32,485 bases of DNA, taken from assembly GCF_004341035.1 (NCBI RefSeq), contig NZ_SLXK01000048.1, forward strand, positions 1 to 32,485, in the 5' to 3' direction. A program made the translations under genes and the position numbers. Below the pieces are notes generated by a model that saw only the letters and a program-made list of their open reading frames with translations, had not been told where the DNA came from and did no database searches. Below, piece by piece: positions 8,070 to 16,097 of this stretch. Positions within the stretch are counted from its first letter, which is position 1. Each line of letters starts with the position of its first letter. The DNA is from Scopulibacillus darangshiensis (GTDB taxonomy: Bacteria > Bacillota > Bacilli > Bacillales > Sporolactobacillaceae).

Positions 8070-9968
8070 TTACTTTGATCTTAAAGGTTTTCTCCATAAA
8101 CCGTAAATAACAGCTGTTATAAAGGCGCCTATAATGATTGATAAAACGTAAAGCCAAGCGCTGCCGTTAACAAAAGGAATAACGAAAATCCCGCCATGCG
8201 GCGCTCTCAGCCCGGTGCCGAAAAACAGGGCCAGACCGCCTGTAACAGCAGAACCGATCACACTTGAAATAATAACTCGGTACGGATCGGCTGCAGCGAA
8301 AGGAATCGCGCCTTCTGTGATGAATGAAGCACCTAGAACATAAGCTGTTTTGCCTGCGCTTCTTTCTTGATTGGAAAACTTCCTCGCAAACAAGGTTGTG
8401 GCCAAAGCCATACCTAATGGCGGCACCATGCCTCCCGCCATTGTCGCTGCTTGCGGATAAAAATTGCCAGCATCAATCATCGCCAAACCAAAAGTATAGG
8501 CGGCTTTATTAATGGGGCCTCCCATGTCGATTGCCATCATTCCGCCTAAAATAATGCCAAGCAAAACAAGATTAGATGTACCTAGGCTGTTGAGCCAGCC
8601 GGTAATAGCATCCATAATGGCACCGATCGGCTGATCAATTAAATACATGGCCATCCCGGTAATAAAGATGCCGAATACCGGAAAGAGCAACACTGGTTTT
8701 AAGCCCTCTAATGACTCAGGCAGTTTTTCGAAAACCTTTTTCAGAAGAACGACGACATAACCCGCAAGGAAACCGGCGATCAAACCACCGAGGAACCCTG
8801 CCCCGCTCGTTGCCGCCATCAATCCGCCGACTGCTCCGGGAGCCAAACCAGGCCGTTCCGCAATGCTATAAGCAATATACCCTGCCAAAATGGGGATCAT
8901 GAGTGCCATGGCATTTCCGCCGCCGATCGTATTCAATGCATGGGCGAAAGCGTTATATTCAGGCGATTTGGGATCTGCCGAATGGATACCGAAAAAGAAT
9001 GACAAAGCGATGAGGATTCCGCCCCCGACAACAAACGGCAGCATGTGTGATACACCGTTCATCAAATGGCGATAAAAAGCCGGTTGCTTTGCTTTTTTCT
9101 CTTCTTTTCCTTCCCTTATTTTGTCTTGATAGGATGATCCGCTGCCTTTATAAACAGGCGCCTCACCGCTTACTGCTTCTCTTATAAGCCCTTCAGGATT
9201 GCGAATACCGGCTGTAACTGGCGCCTCTACCAAATGTTTCCCTTCAAAAGGCGCCATATCAACCTTAGTGTCCGCTGCTACTATAACACCCGCTGCCTCT
9301 TTAATATCTTCTTCCGTTAATCTGTTCTTAATCCCTGTTGAACCGTTTGTTTGGACCTTCATATCATAGCCGAGTTCCTTAGCTTTTTCTTTAAGGGAGT
9401 CAGCAGCCATATACGTATGGGCGATACCTGTTGGACAGCCGGTTACAGCCACTAACTTTAGCCTCTTGCCCGAACCTTCATGGCCGTCTGCTTCAGATTC
9501 TTCATCGTTTTGATCATTCTCTTCCTGCTCAAATAAATCGATAATGTCCTCGGGCGTTTTGGCAGCCATTAACTTTTCTCTAAAAGGCTTGTGTAATAAA
9601 TAAGTTGAAAGCTTGGACAGTGTCTCAAGATGGGCATTATTTGCCCCGGCGCTTGCCGCAATCATAAAAAAGAGGTGCGCAGGTTCTCCATCAAGGGAAT
9701 CGTAATCTATTCCTTTCATTGAACGGCCAAAAGCAATGGCCGGGGTCTCTACGGCGCTGGTCTTAGCGTGCGGAATCGCAATCCCCTCTCCCACACCTGT
9801 CGTGCTTTCCTGTTCCCGGCGATCAATAGCTTCTCTATATGCTGCTTCATCGTTTAACTTGCCTGCCGCTTTAAGCTGACCCGCCAGTTCATCAAGGACA
9901 TCCTTCTTTGATGAACTGCCTAAATCCATAATGATAGTGTCTTTAGTTAACAAATCGGTAATCTTCAT
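8070..9968 (-). CDS. fruA: Fructose-specific PTS transporter EIIABC
   Basis: A 632-residue fused fructose permease in A-B-C order that imports fructose and phosphorylates it to fructose-1-phosphate. The EIIA domain is residues 1-150, with phospho-His67 in IAIPHAKT. A charged linker (about 147-168) leads to the EIIB domain with phospho-Cys178 in VTGCPTGIAHTY. The EIIC membrane domain is about 300-625, with many hydrophobic helices and GGPINKAAYTFG. Start: an in-frame GTG nine bases upstream overlaps the ribosome binding site, and the ATG at 9968 has AGGTG six bases before it, so the ATG is preferred. The gene follows fruK by 13 bases. Confidence 0.96.
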   Translation of the reverse strand: MKITDLLTKDTIIMDLGSSSKKDVLDELAGQLKAAGKLNDEAAYREAIDRREQESTTGVGEGIAIPHAKTSAVETPAIAFGRSMKGIDYDSLDGEPAHLFFMIAASAGANNAHLETLSKLSTYLLHKPFREKLMAAKTPEDIIDLFEQEENDQNDEESEADGHEGSGKRLKLVAVTGCPTGIAHTYMAADSLKEKAKELGYDMKVQTNGSTGIKNRLTEEDIKEAAGVIVAADTKVDMAPFEGKHLVEAPVTAGIRNPEGLIREAVSGEAPVYKGSGSSYQDKIREGKEEKKAKQPAFYRHLMNGVSHMLPFVVGGGILIALSFFFGIHSADPKSPEYNAFAHALNTIGGGNAMALMIPILAGYIAYSIAERPGLAPGAVGGLMAATSGAGFLGGLIAGFLAGYVVVLLKKVFEKLPESLEGLKPVLLFPVFGIFITGMAMYLIDQPIGAIMDAITGWLNSLGTSNLVLLGIILGGMMAIDMGGPINKAAYTFGLAMIDAGNFYPQAATMAGGMVPPLGMALATTLFARKFSNQERSAGKTAYVLGASFITEGAIPFAAADPYRVIISSVIGSAVTGGLALFFGTGLRAPHGGIFVIPFVNGSAWLYVLSIIIGAFITAVIYGLWRKPLRSK

Positions 9969-9981
9969 GGTTTTCACCTGC

Positions 9982-10896
9982 CTATTTTATATGTGACACC
10001 CGAACTTGACCCACTAAGTTTTCAACAGCTTCTTTTGTACATAAATCAACGGAAAAGGCTGTCGCACTGCCAGCTGCAGCACCATAACGAAAAGCCTCCT
10101 GCACATTTCCGCCGCGGGAATACTCGGCTAAAAAGCCGCCGACAAGTGAATCGCCCGCGCCAACGGAATTTTTTAAAGTCCCTTTTGGCACTTCAGCATG
10201 GAAGACGTTATCCCCAACTGCCAATACCGCCCCTTTGCCGCCCATTGAGACAATGACATTTTGGATTCCATCGCTGACCAAACGTTTCGCATATTCAGCG
10301 GCTTCCTCTACATCGGTTATTGTTACGCCAAACAATTGTCCTAACTCCTCATGGTTTGGTTTGATTAAAAATGGCTTTGCCTCCATGGCTTCCACGAGAG
10401 CCTGTCCACTTGTATCTAAAATAACTTTGGCTTGGCTGCCGGCTGCACCTGCGATCATGTCCTTGTATATTGTCGGCGGCAGTGAGTCTGGAATACTGCC
10501 GGAAAGAACAAGGGCATCCCGTTCGGTCAACTGCTCTAATTTAAGAAAGAGCTCTTCCAAATGGTTTTGATTAACCAACGGAGATTGTCCGTTGATTTCC
10601 GTTTCATTGGCACTTTTTATCTTCACATTAATCCTTGTATCTCCGGGAACCTCAATAAAATCAGGATGAATCCCTTCACCAATTAGCTCACGCCGGATAA
10701 AATCGCCTGTGAACCCGCCAATAAAACCTAAGGCTTGCGTGGAAACGCCAAGCCGTTTGAGAACACGCGAGACATTAATCCCTTTTCCTCCGGGCATCTT
10801 TTTATCAGAGGCAATTCTGTTCAAATCACCCGGTTTAAAATCCTTTACCTGAACGAAATAGTCTAGTGAAGGATTCAGTGTGCAAGTGTATATCAT
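9982..10896 (-). CDS. fruK: 1-phosphofructokinase
   Basis: A 304-residue PfkB-family sugar kinase converting fructose-1-phosphate to fructose-1,6-bisphosphate with ATP. The N-terminal substrate motif is PGGKGINVSRVLKRLG (from about residue 35). The C-terminal anion-hole/catalytic motif is GAGDSLVGGF with catalytic Asp249. Its ATG overlaps the fruR stop by four bases, and fruA follows 13 bases on. This is the classic fruRKA order, so the product of FruA is its direct substrate. PfkB relatives such as tagatose-6-phosphate kinase are less likely given the flanking fructose EII. Confidence 0.95.
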   Translation of the reverse strand: MIYTCTLNPSLDYFVQVKDFKPGDLNRIASDKKMPGGKGINVSRVLKRLGVSTQALGFIGGFTGDFIRRELIGEGIHPDFIEVPGDTRINVKIKSANETEINGQSPLVNQNHLEELFLKLEQLTERDALVLSGSIPDSLPPTIYKDMIAGAAGSQAKVILDTSGQALVEAMEAKPFLIKPNHEELGQLFGVTITDVEEAAEYAKRLVSDGIQNVIVSMGGKGAVLAVGDNVFHAEVPKGTLKNSVGAGDSLVGGFLAEYSRGGNVQEAFRYGAAAGSATAFSVDLCTKEAVENLVGQVRVSHIK

Positions 10897-11648
10897 GTTG
10901 TTTTCACCATTTCTATTTGTGTTAATTTCCTATATTCCGATAGACTCTTAAGATCCTGAACAGCATTCGTGATAATGGCTGCTGCGCCAAGATCGTGCAC
11001 TTTGCTGAACGAGGTTCTTCCAAATTTGGATTCGTCAGCTATAACAAAGGCCTTATTTGATAAATGGATGGCCGTTTGTTTGATCATTGCTTCTTCAGGA
11101 TCAGGAGTTGTATAACCAAAGTCAGGATGAATGCCATTCATGCCGATAAAACATTTATCGAACCGATAAGCGCTGATCCCGTCAATCGCTCCTTTACCAA
11201 TGAAGGCATTTGTTTTGGGTTTCACCTTGCCACCAATCACATATGTCTCAAGGTCCTTGTCAATGCAATGATCGATTAACGATAGACCGTTCGTTACCAC
11301 AAGAATATCCTTCCGCAAATGCTCGACCATATGATAAGTTGTTGTCCCCGCGTCAAGAAAGACGCAGTCCCCAGCCTGAACTAACCCTGCTGCATGTTTC
11401 GCGATAGCCATTTTTTCATTTAAACTCGCCAACGATCTTTCATTGATCGTTGTCTCCTCTGACTTTGACCCGGCAAGCTGGGCCCCGCCATGAAAGCGCA
11501 ACAGCTTATTTTCCTTTTCAAGCTGAACCAAATCTCTGCGAATCGTTGACTCAGAGCTTCCTGTTCCTTCAACAAGGTCCTGAATGGCCGCAACCTTCTT
11601 TTCTTTAATAATTTCCATAATTAATTTATGCCGTTCAGGCGTTAGCAA
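10893..11648 (-). CDS. fruR: DeoR-family fructose operon repressor FruR
   Basis: A 251-residue DeoR-family regulator. The N-terminal winged helix-turn-helix is about residues 1-55 (LTPERHKLIMEII, then SESTIRRDLVQLE). The C-terminal sugar-phosphate sensor domain includes FLDAGTTTYHMVEHL and VIADESKFGR. Such proteins usually repress fruRKA until fructose-1-phosphate binds, which is family knowledge. Start: TTG at 11648 is preferred because GAGGTG sits six bases before it and the product then begins MLTPERH like its relatives. A GTG nine bases upstream lies inside that ribosome site. First gene of the fru operon, with candidate operator repeats at its promoter. Confidence 0.92.
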   Translation of the reverse strand: MLTPERHKLIMEIIKEKKVAAIQDLVEGTGSSESTIRRDLVQLEKENKLLRFHGGAQLAGSKSEETTINERSLASLNEKMAIAKHAAGLVQAGDCVFLDAGTTTYHMVEHLRKDILVVTNGLSLIDHCIDKDLETYVIGGKVKPKTNAFIGKGAIDGISAYRFDKCFIGMNGIHPDFGYTTPDPEEAMIKQTAIHLSNKAFVIADESKFGRTSFSKVHDLGAAAIITNAVQDLKSLSEYRKLTQIEMVKTT

Positions 11649-11674
11649 AAGTATCACCTCATCACTTTATATTT

Positions 11675-11703
11675 ATTATAAAAGAATACCCTTTCAATTT
11701 CAA
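11675..11703 (-). promoter_or_regulatory. Sigma-A promoter of fruRKA
   Basis: Minus strand: TTGAAA (11698-11703), a 17-base spacer, then TATAAT (11675-11680), about 27 bases before the fruR start. It is a near-consensus promoter. Confidence 0.75.
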
Positions 11704-11727
11704 TCACATTCGTTCAAAAACATTCGT
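11700..11727 (-). promoter_or_regulatory. Tandem 14-base repeats, candidate FruR operator
   Basis: Read on the minus strand, ACGAATGTTTTTGA (11714-11727) is followed directly by ACGAATGTGATTGA (11700-11713), with 12 of 14 bases the same. The second copy overlaps the -35 hexamer. The location suits a repressor such as the adjacent FruR. Binding itself is inference. Confidence 0.45.
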
Positions 11728-11750
11728 ATTTAGTCATAAACGATTAAATC

Positions 11751-11788
11751 AAAATAAAAAAAGGTGCTCTCTTATAGAGAACACCTTT
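11751..11788 (-). terminator. Terminator of the qox operon
   Basis: Minus-strand hairpin: AAAGGTG pairs with CACCTTT (11760-11766 and 11782-11788) and TCTC with GAGA, with one mismatch between, around TTATA. A T-rich tail follows. It lies 19 bases past the qoxD stop. Confidence 0.85.
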
Positions 11789-11806
11789 AATTTATTTATA
11801 TATTTA

Positions 11807-12121
11807 TTACAGAGAGTAAGCCATGATCCATAATGACCCGACTACTACTGTTGCGGCGGTAAAGAAGCCAAAGCCAATCGCGATGATTTGCCAAACTCTG
11901 CTTTTGCTTTCATTCAAGTGCATGAAGAATAACAGCTGAATGAGCGCCTGAAAAATTGCCAGTATAATGATTGAGGCAAGTGTAAAGGTTGTTGAGAACG
12001 AATATGATACAACAATCCAGAGAGCAATCAGCGTCAAGGCCAGAGATAAAATCAATCCGATGACATGCTTCCAAGGAAAACCGCCATGTGCATTGTGTTG
12101 TTCAACATTTTCATTCATCAT
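11807..12121 (-). CDS. qoxD: Quinol oxidase subunit IV
   Basis: A 104-residue protein with three membrane helices (about residues 18-40, 47-67 and 80-102), matching the small subunit IV of haem-copper quinol oxidases (QoxD/CyoD family). FPWKHVIG near the start and LIQLLFFMHLNES in the second helix region are typical. It has no catalytic residues and is thought to help assembly of subunit I. Its ATG follows the qoxC stop with no gap. A second ATG directly follows the first, so the start could be one codon later. Last gene of the operon. Confidence 0.92.
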   Translation of the reverse strand: MMNENVEQHNAHGGFPWKHVIGLILSLALTLIALWIVVSYSFSTTFTLASIIILAIFQALIQLLFFMHLNESKSRVWQIIAIGFGFFTAATVVVGSLWIMAYSL

Positions 12122-12745
12122 TTATAGCACCATCCCCGTCAAATATACTGCCGTAAAGATAAAGATCCAAACAACATCAAGGAAATGCCAGTATAGTCCC
12201 ACGATAAAAACCTTACGGGCTGTCACAGCCGTAACCCCGCGCTTGGCAAGCTGAATAATAATACTAGTCATCCAGAGAATACCCAGACTAACGTGGGCAC
12301 CGTGAGTACCTACAAGGACAAAGAATCCTGATAAGAATGCGCTTCGGCCGACCGTGGCCCCTTCTTCAGTAGCATATTTTACAAACTCGTTGACTTCCAT
12401 GTAAATAAAGCCAAGCCCCAAAAGCAAAGTGATGATTAACCAAATAATTATCCCTTTTGCATTATGCCGTCTTAGCTCATGTGTGCCAAGACCGCAAGTG
12501 AAACTGCTTATCAAAAGAAGGAATGTTTCAATCATAAATTCCTTGACATCATAAAGCTCTTTTGAAGTCGGGCCGCCGGCTGTGTGACTGTGTACAACAA
12601 GGTAGGTTGCAAACAGACAAGAGAACAATACAATTTCCGCACCGAGGAATATCCAGAAACCGAGAATCCGGAGGCGTCCATCTTCCGTCGAATATTCTAA
12701 CGGCTCATAAGGCTTATTGCTTTGGTTAGAAGCGACTGATGACAT
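12122..12745 (-). CDS. qoxC: Quinol oxidase subunit III
   Basis: A 207-residue, five-helix subunit III. The segments RLRILGFWIFLGAEIVLFS (about residue 24 on), LLLISSFTCGLGTHELRRHN and LYWHFLDVVWIFIFTAVYL are hallmarks of the QoxC/CyoC family. It binds the core of subunits I and II and is not itself redox-active. Its ATG overlaps the qoxB stop (TAATG), and qoxD follows immediately. Confidence 0.95.
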   Translation of the reverse strand: MSSVASNQSNKPYEPLEYSTEDGRLRILGFWIFLGAEIVLFSCLFATYLVVHSHTAGGPTSKELYDVKEFMIETFLLLISSFTCGLGTHELRRHNAKGIIIWLIITLLLGLGFIYMEVNEFVKYATEEGATVGRSAFLSGFFVLVGTHGAHVSLGILWMTSIIIQLAKRGVTAVTARKVFIVGLYWHFLDVVWIFIFTAVYLTGMVL

Positions 12746-14709
12746 TAGTTTAACCTCCCCGTTGCGCTTTCTGTGCGCTCGATTTCTTCAACTGGAATGT
12801 AGTGATGATCATGATACTCAAATGATCTGAACGCCATAACCAGCATGGTGGCGGCGGCTGCAGGTATTGCAAGCCAATACCATTCGAAGACCAAACCAAA
12901 CCCGGCAAAGAACATGAGCCATGCCTGGATAAAAGGTTTGCCTGAATTATTCGGCATATGAATCGGTTTAAACGGCGCTTTGGAAATTTGACCTGTCGTT
13001 CCTTTTTCTTTCATATGCAAGAAGGCATCTGCTGTTTCCACCTTAGGAATATGGGCAAAATTGTATTCAACCGCAGGTGACGTCGTAGCCCATTCAAGCG
13101 TACGGCCACCCCAAGGGTCCCCAGTTTTATCCCTTTTACCATAACGTGCACTCCAATAAATATTGTAAACCATAACAATAAAGCCAATACCCATACCAAA
13201 GGCTCCGATGGTAATAACCACGTTAAGCGGCATCCAGCCAAGTCCTTCAGGGTAGGTGTACATACGCCTTGTCATACCCATAAGACCAACGAAATACATT
13301 GGAAGGAAACAAATATTGAAGCTGACCATAAAGATCCAGAACGAGATTTTCCCTAGTTTTTCATTCAAAACGTGACCGAACATTTTTGGCCACCAATAGT
13401 GCAATGCGGCAAACATTCCGAAGACTGTACCACCGATCAGCACGCTGTGAAAGTGGGCAACTAGGAAATAACTATTATGGTATTGATAATCGGCAGGCGC
13501 GATCGCAAGCATTACCCCTGTTAGACCACCGATTAAGAAGTTTGGAATGAACGCCAACGCCCAAAGCATGGCTGTCGAGAATTCAATCCGACCTTTATTT
13601 AATGTGAACAGCCAGTTAAAGATTTTAACCCCGGTCGGTATCGCAATCGCCATTGTTGAAATCGAGAAGACCGAGTTGACAGCTGCAGTGTTACCCATTG
13701 TAAAGAAGTGGTGCAGCCAGACAACAAAGCTTAAGGCTGAAATGAGAACCATCGACCATACCATGGCTTTATAACCAAATAGTTTTTTATGTGAAAAAGT
13801 ACTGATAACCTCTGAGAAAATACCGAATGCCGGCAATATAACAATATATACTTCAGGATGCCCCCAGATCCAGAATAGGTTCGCCCACATCATCGGCGAT
13901 CCACCGGAAGCGATGGTGAAGAAGTGTGCACCGAATAAACGGTCAATTGTCAAGAGAGCTAACGCAACCGTAAGCACTGGGAAAGCGAATACGATAATGA
14001 GTGATGTTATCAAACTTGACCAAGTAAACATCGGCATTTTAAATAACGTCATGCCCGGCGCACGCATCTTAAGAATCGTAGCCATAAAGTTTACACCTGT
14101 TGCGAGTGTCCCGATCCCTGCAAGCTGCAGCCCAATGAGGTAATAGTTTTCCCCGGGTCCCGGGTCAAGCTTAGCCCCAGCGAGCGGCGTGTAACTTGTC
14201 CAGCCCGCATCTGGTGAACCACCGATGACAAAGGATAGGTTAAAGAGCATGGCACCGACAAAGAACAGCCAGAAACTTAAAGCGTTTAAGTACGGAAACG
14301 CAACATCGCGTGCTCCAATTTGCAGCGGAACCGCAACGTTCATCATACCAACGATAAATGGCATTGCCATGAAAAGAATCATGATTGTTCCGTGCGTTGT
14401 GAAAATTTCATTATAGTGTTGTGAATCTAGAAATCCTTCATTAGGAAAAGTAATCTGTGACCGCATTAACAGCGCGTCAATACCGCCTCTGAATAGCATT
14501 AAAAGGGCGGCAATAATGTACATAATTCCGATCTTTTTAGCATCAATTGTGGTCAGCCACTCTTTCCAAAGCCATTTCCACTTTTTAAAATAAGAGAGGA
14601 CAAACACAATAGCAACCATCGATAAAACAATTGAAATATCCGCGCCATAAATCAGCGGATCCCCCAAGACTAGAAAATCGCTGAGGAACGCTTTAATGTC
14701 CGCTATCAT
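12745..14709 (-). CDS. qoxB: Quinol oxidase subunit I (haem-copper catalytic subunit)
   Basis: A 654-residue catalytic subunit that reduces oxygen to water and pumps protons. Metal ligands are all present: His106 and His421 for the low-spin haem, His419 for the high-spin haem, and His284, His333 and His334 for CuB, with the cross-linked Tyr288 in HPEVY. There are about 14-15 hydrophobic helices, the usual QoxB/CyoB size. AAGGAGG lies before the ATG inside the end of qoxA, which it overlaps by 17 bases. The neighbouring subunit II lacks CuA, so the donor should be menaquinol, not cytochrome c. Confidence 0.97.
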   Translation of the reverse strand: MIADIKAFLSDFLVLGDPLIYGADISIVLSMVAIVFVLSYFKKWKWLWKEWLTTIDAKKIGIMYIIAALLMLFRGGIDALLMRSQITFPNEGFLDSQHYNEIFTTHGTIMILFMAMPFIVGMMNVAVPLQIGARDVAFPYLNALSFWLFFVGAMLFNLSFVIGGSPDAGWTSYTPLAGAKLDPGPGENYYLIGLQLAGIGTLATGVNFMATILKMRAPGMTLFKMPMFTWSSLITSLIIVFAFPVLTVALALLTIDRLFGAHFFTIASGGSPMMWANLFWIWGHPEVYIVILPAFGIFSEVISTFSHKKLFGYKAMVWSMVLISALSFVVWLHHFFTMGNTAAVNSVFSISTMAIAIPTGVKIFNWLFTLNKGRIEFSTAMLWALAFIPNFLIGGLTGVMLAIAPADYQYHNSYFLVAHFHSVLIGGTVFGMFAALHYWWPKMFGHVLNEKLGKISFWIFMVSFNICFLPMYFVGLMGMTRRMYTYPEGLGWMPLNVVITIGAFGMGIGFIVMVYNIYWSARYGKRDKTGDPWGGRTLEWATTSPAVEYNFAHIPKVETADAFLHMKEKGTTGQISKAPFKPIHMPNNSGKPFIQAWLMFFAGFGLVFEWYWLAIPAAAATMLVMAFRSFEYHDHHYIPVEEIERTESATGRLN

Positions 14710-15589
14710 GATTCATTCCTCCTTCCATATCATCATTATTCATATGCTGCTCCATTGCAGCATCTTTTTTATCTAATACTTTTGGATAAGATGAAAATGT
14801 CATTTCACCAGCAATATCCGGCTCCAATAACTTTTTATATTTTTCCATGGTTAGTGCCGGTTTATTGGCTTTGACATCTTTTACCCATGCGTCAAAGTTC
14901 GCATCCTTCTTCGCTAAAATGTGGAATGACATATGTGCGAAACCTTTGCCTGAGAAGTTTGCACTTCTTCCTAAGTAATCACCCGGATGGTCAGCCTGAA
15001 TCCACATATTCATAGGCATATTTGGCATAGTGTATTGCTGTCCGGCCAGCTCAGGAACCCAAAATGAATTCATGGCGCCAATTGCCTTCAATTTAATTTT
15101 AACTGGCGTATCTTCAGGAATGACAGCGTAATTGACTGTCTCAATGCCCTGTTTGGGGTATCTGAATAACCATTTCCAATCCACCGAAGTTACTTCTATG
15201 GTGATAGGTTCAACTTTTTTCCCTGTTGCATTCGCCGGCTTAGGAGGACCTTCAAGCCCATAGAGTGTTTTGACTGTTGGAACGGCGAGCAAGATCACGA
15301 TGATAATCGGAATAATTGTCCAAAGGGCTTCAAGCTTGGCGTTCCCTTCATCTTCCGGATCATACCCCTTGCTGTTTTTCCTGCCGTACCTTACCAAAAC
15401 ATAAATAAATATGATCAATACACCGGCAACAACGATCGCCATCAATATGAACGACCAAATAATAAGGTCGTATTGCTGCTTGGCAACCGGCCCTTGTGGG
15501 TTTAGAACCGCAACCTTATTCGTACAGCCTGTCAAGAAAACCAAAAATAGTGCAAGGACACCCAATGATTTCAATGTTAATCTTTTCAT
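14693..15589 (-). CDS. qoxA: Quinol oxidase subunit II (lipoprotein)
   Basis: A 298-residue subunit II. The N-terminus is a lipoprotein signal ending LTGC, with the modified Cys at 22. Two membrane helices (about 42-66 and 88-108) precede an extracytoplasmic cupredoxin-like domain. The CuA Cys-xxx-Cys pair of cytochrome c oxidases is absent around FWVPELAGQQYTMPNM, which places the enzyme with quinol oxidases. The C-terminal tail is rich in Met, Asp and His. GGGAGG precedes the ATG by about 13 bases, slightly far. First gene of qoxABCD. Confidence 0.95.
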   Translation of the reverse strand: MKRLTLKSLGVLALFLVFLTGCTNKVAVLNPQGPVAKQQYDLIIWSFILMAIVVAGVLIIFIYVLVRYGRKNSKGYDPEDEGNAKLEALWTIIPIIIVILLAVPTVKTLYGLEGPPKPANATGKKVEPITIEVTSVDWKWLFRYPKQGIETVNYAVIPEDTPVKIKLKAIGAMNSFWVPELAGQQYTMPNMPMNMWIQADHPGDYLGRSANFSGKGFAHMSFHILAKKDANFDAWVKDVKANKPALTMEKYKKLLEPDIAGEMTFSSYPKVLDKKDAAMEQHMNNDDMEGGMNHDSGH

Positions 15590-16033
15590 GGCTGTTGTTT
15601 TGCCTCCCTTCTCATATAAAACCCTTCACGATTTTAAAGACCTTATATCTAGAATCATCCACTATAATTAATTTATAAAAAGTGCTTGAGTCATCTCAGA
15701 AGGTCTCACGAGCAGTATTTATCATACCAAATGACATCGCGTTTTTATCCCCAAATCCCTTATGTTCATTAAATCATCATAATTTGATAAAAAAATTGTC
15801 ACGATTTATCCCCCAATCGTTCAAAAATGCTTGTATTGTCTAAATTTGAGGGAAATTTCACCCTATTCAGACGTGTTCCAAGTCCATTCATTCTTAGTTA
15901 AAGTCCTTTCTTATCATCTATTAAAATCCCCTATTTCATTCAAAAAAATATGTTTTATCGATTGAATTTTATCTTTATGACACAAGAGCATATTGTCCAG
16001 GACAAGAACATAACATGGTATGGACATTGGCTT
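15590..16033. other. Long divergent intergenic region, qoxA to aldehyde dehydrogenase
   Basis: AT-rich with no convincing ORF. A possible extended -10 for qoxA reads TGGTATGAT on the minus strand (atcata at 15721-15726) without a recognisable -35. A short palindrome TTGTCCaGGACAA occurs at 15993-16005, about 30 bases upstream of the sigma-B-like promoter. I see no Rex, Fnr or cre consensus here. Confidence 0.4.
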
Positions 16034-16059
16034 GTTTTATATTCTCTATTTAAGGGTAT
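16034..16059 (+). promoter_or_regulatory. Sigma-B-type promoter for the aldehyde dehydrogenase gene
   Basis: GTTTTA (16034-16039), 14 bases, then GGGTAT (16054-16059). The Bacillus sigma-B consensus is GTTTAA, 12-14 bases, GGGTAT, so 11 of 12 consensus bases match with allowed spacing. The predicted start near 16067 leaves a leader of about 30 bases to the ATG. Confidence 0.6.
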
Positions 16060-16097
16060 TGAAATAATAAATTAGAAATCAAAGGGGTTTTAAGTAT

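Noticed and set aside
14693-15589. Cytochrome c oxidase (CtaC-type) identity for subunit II
   Set aside because: The CuA cysteine pair is missing and there is no fused cytochrome c domain, so a quinol oxidase is the better reading.
15993-16005. TTGTCCaGGACAA palindrome as a known operator
   Set aside because: No match to a consensus I can name, and too short to call; recorded only as part of the intergenic description.
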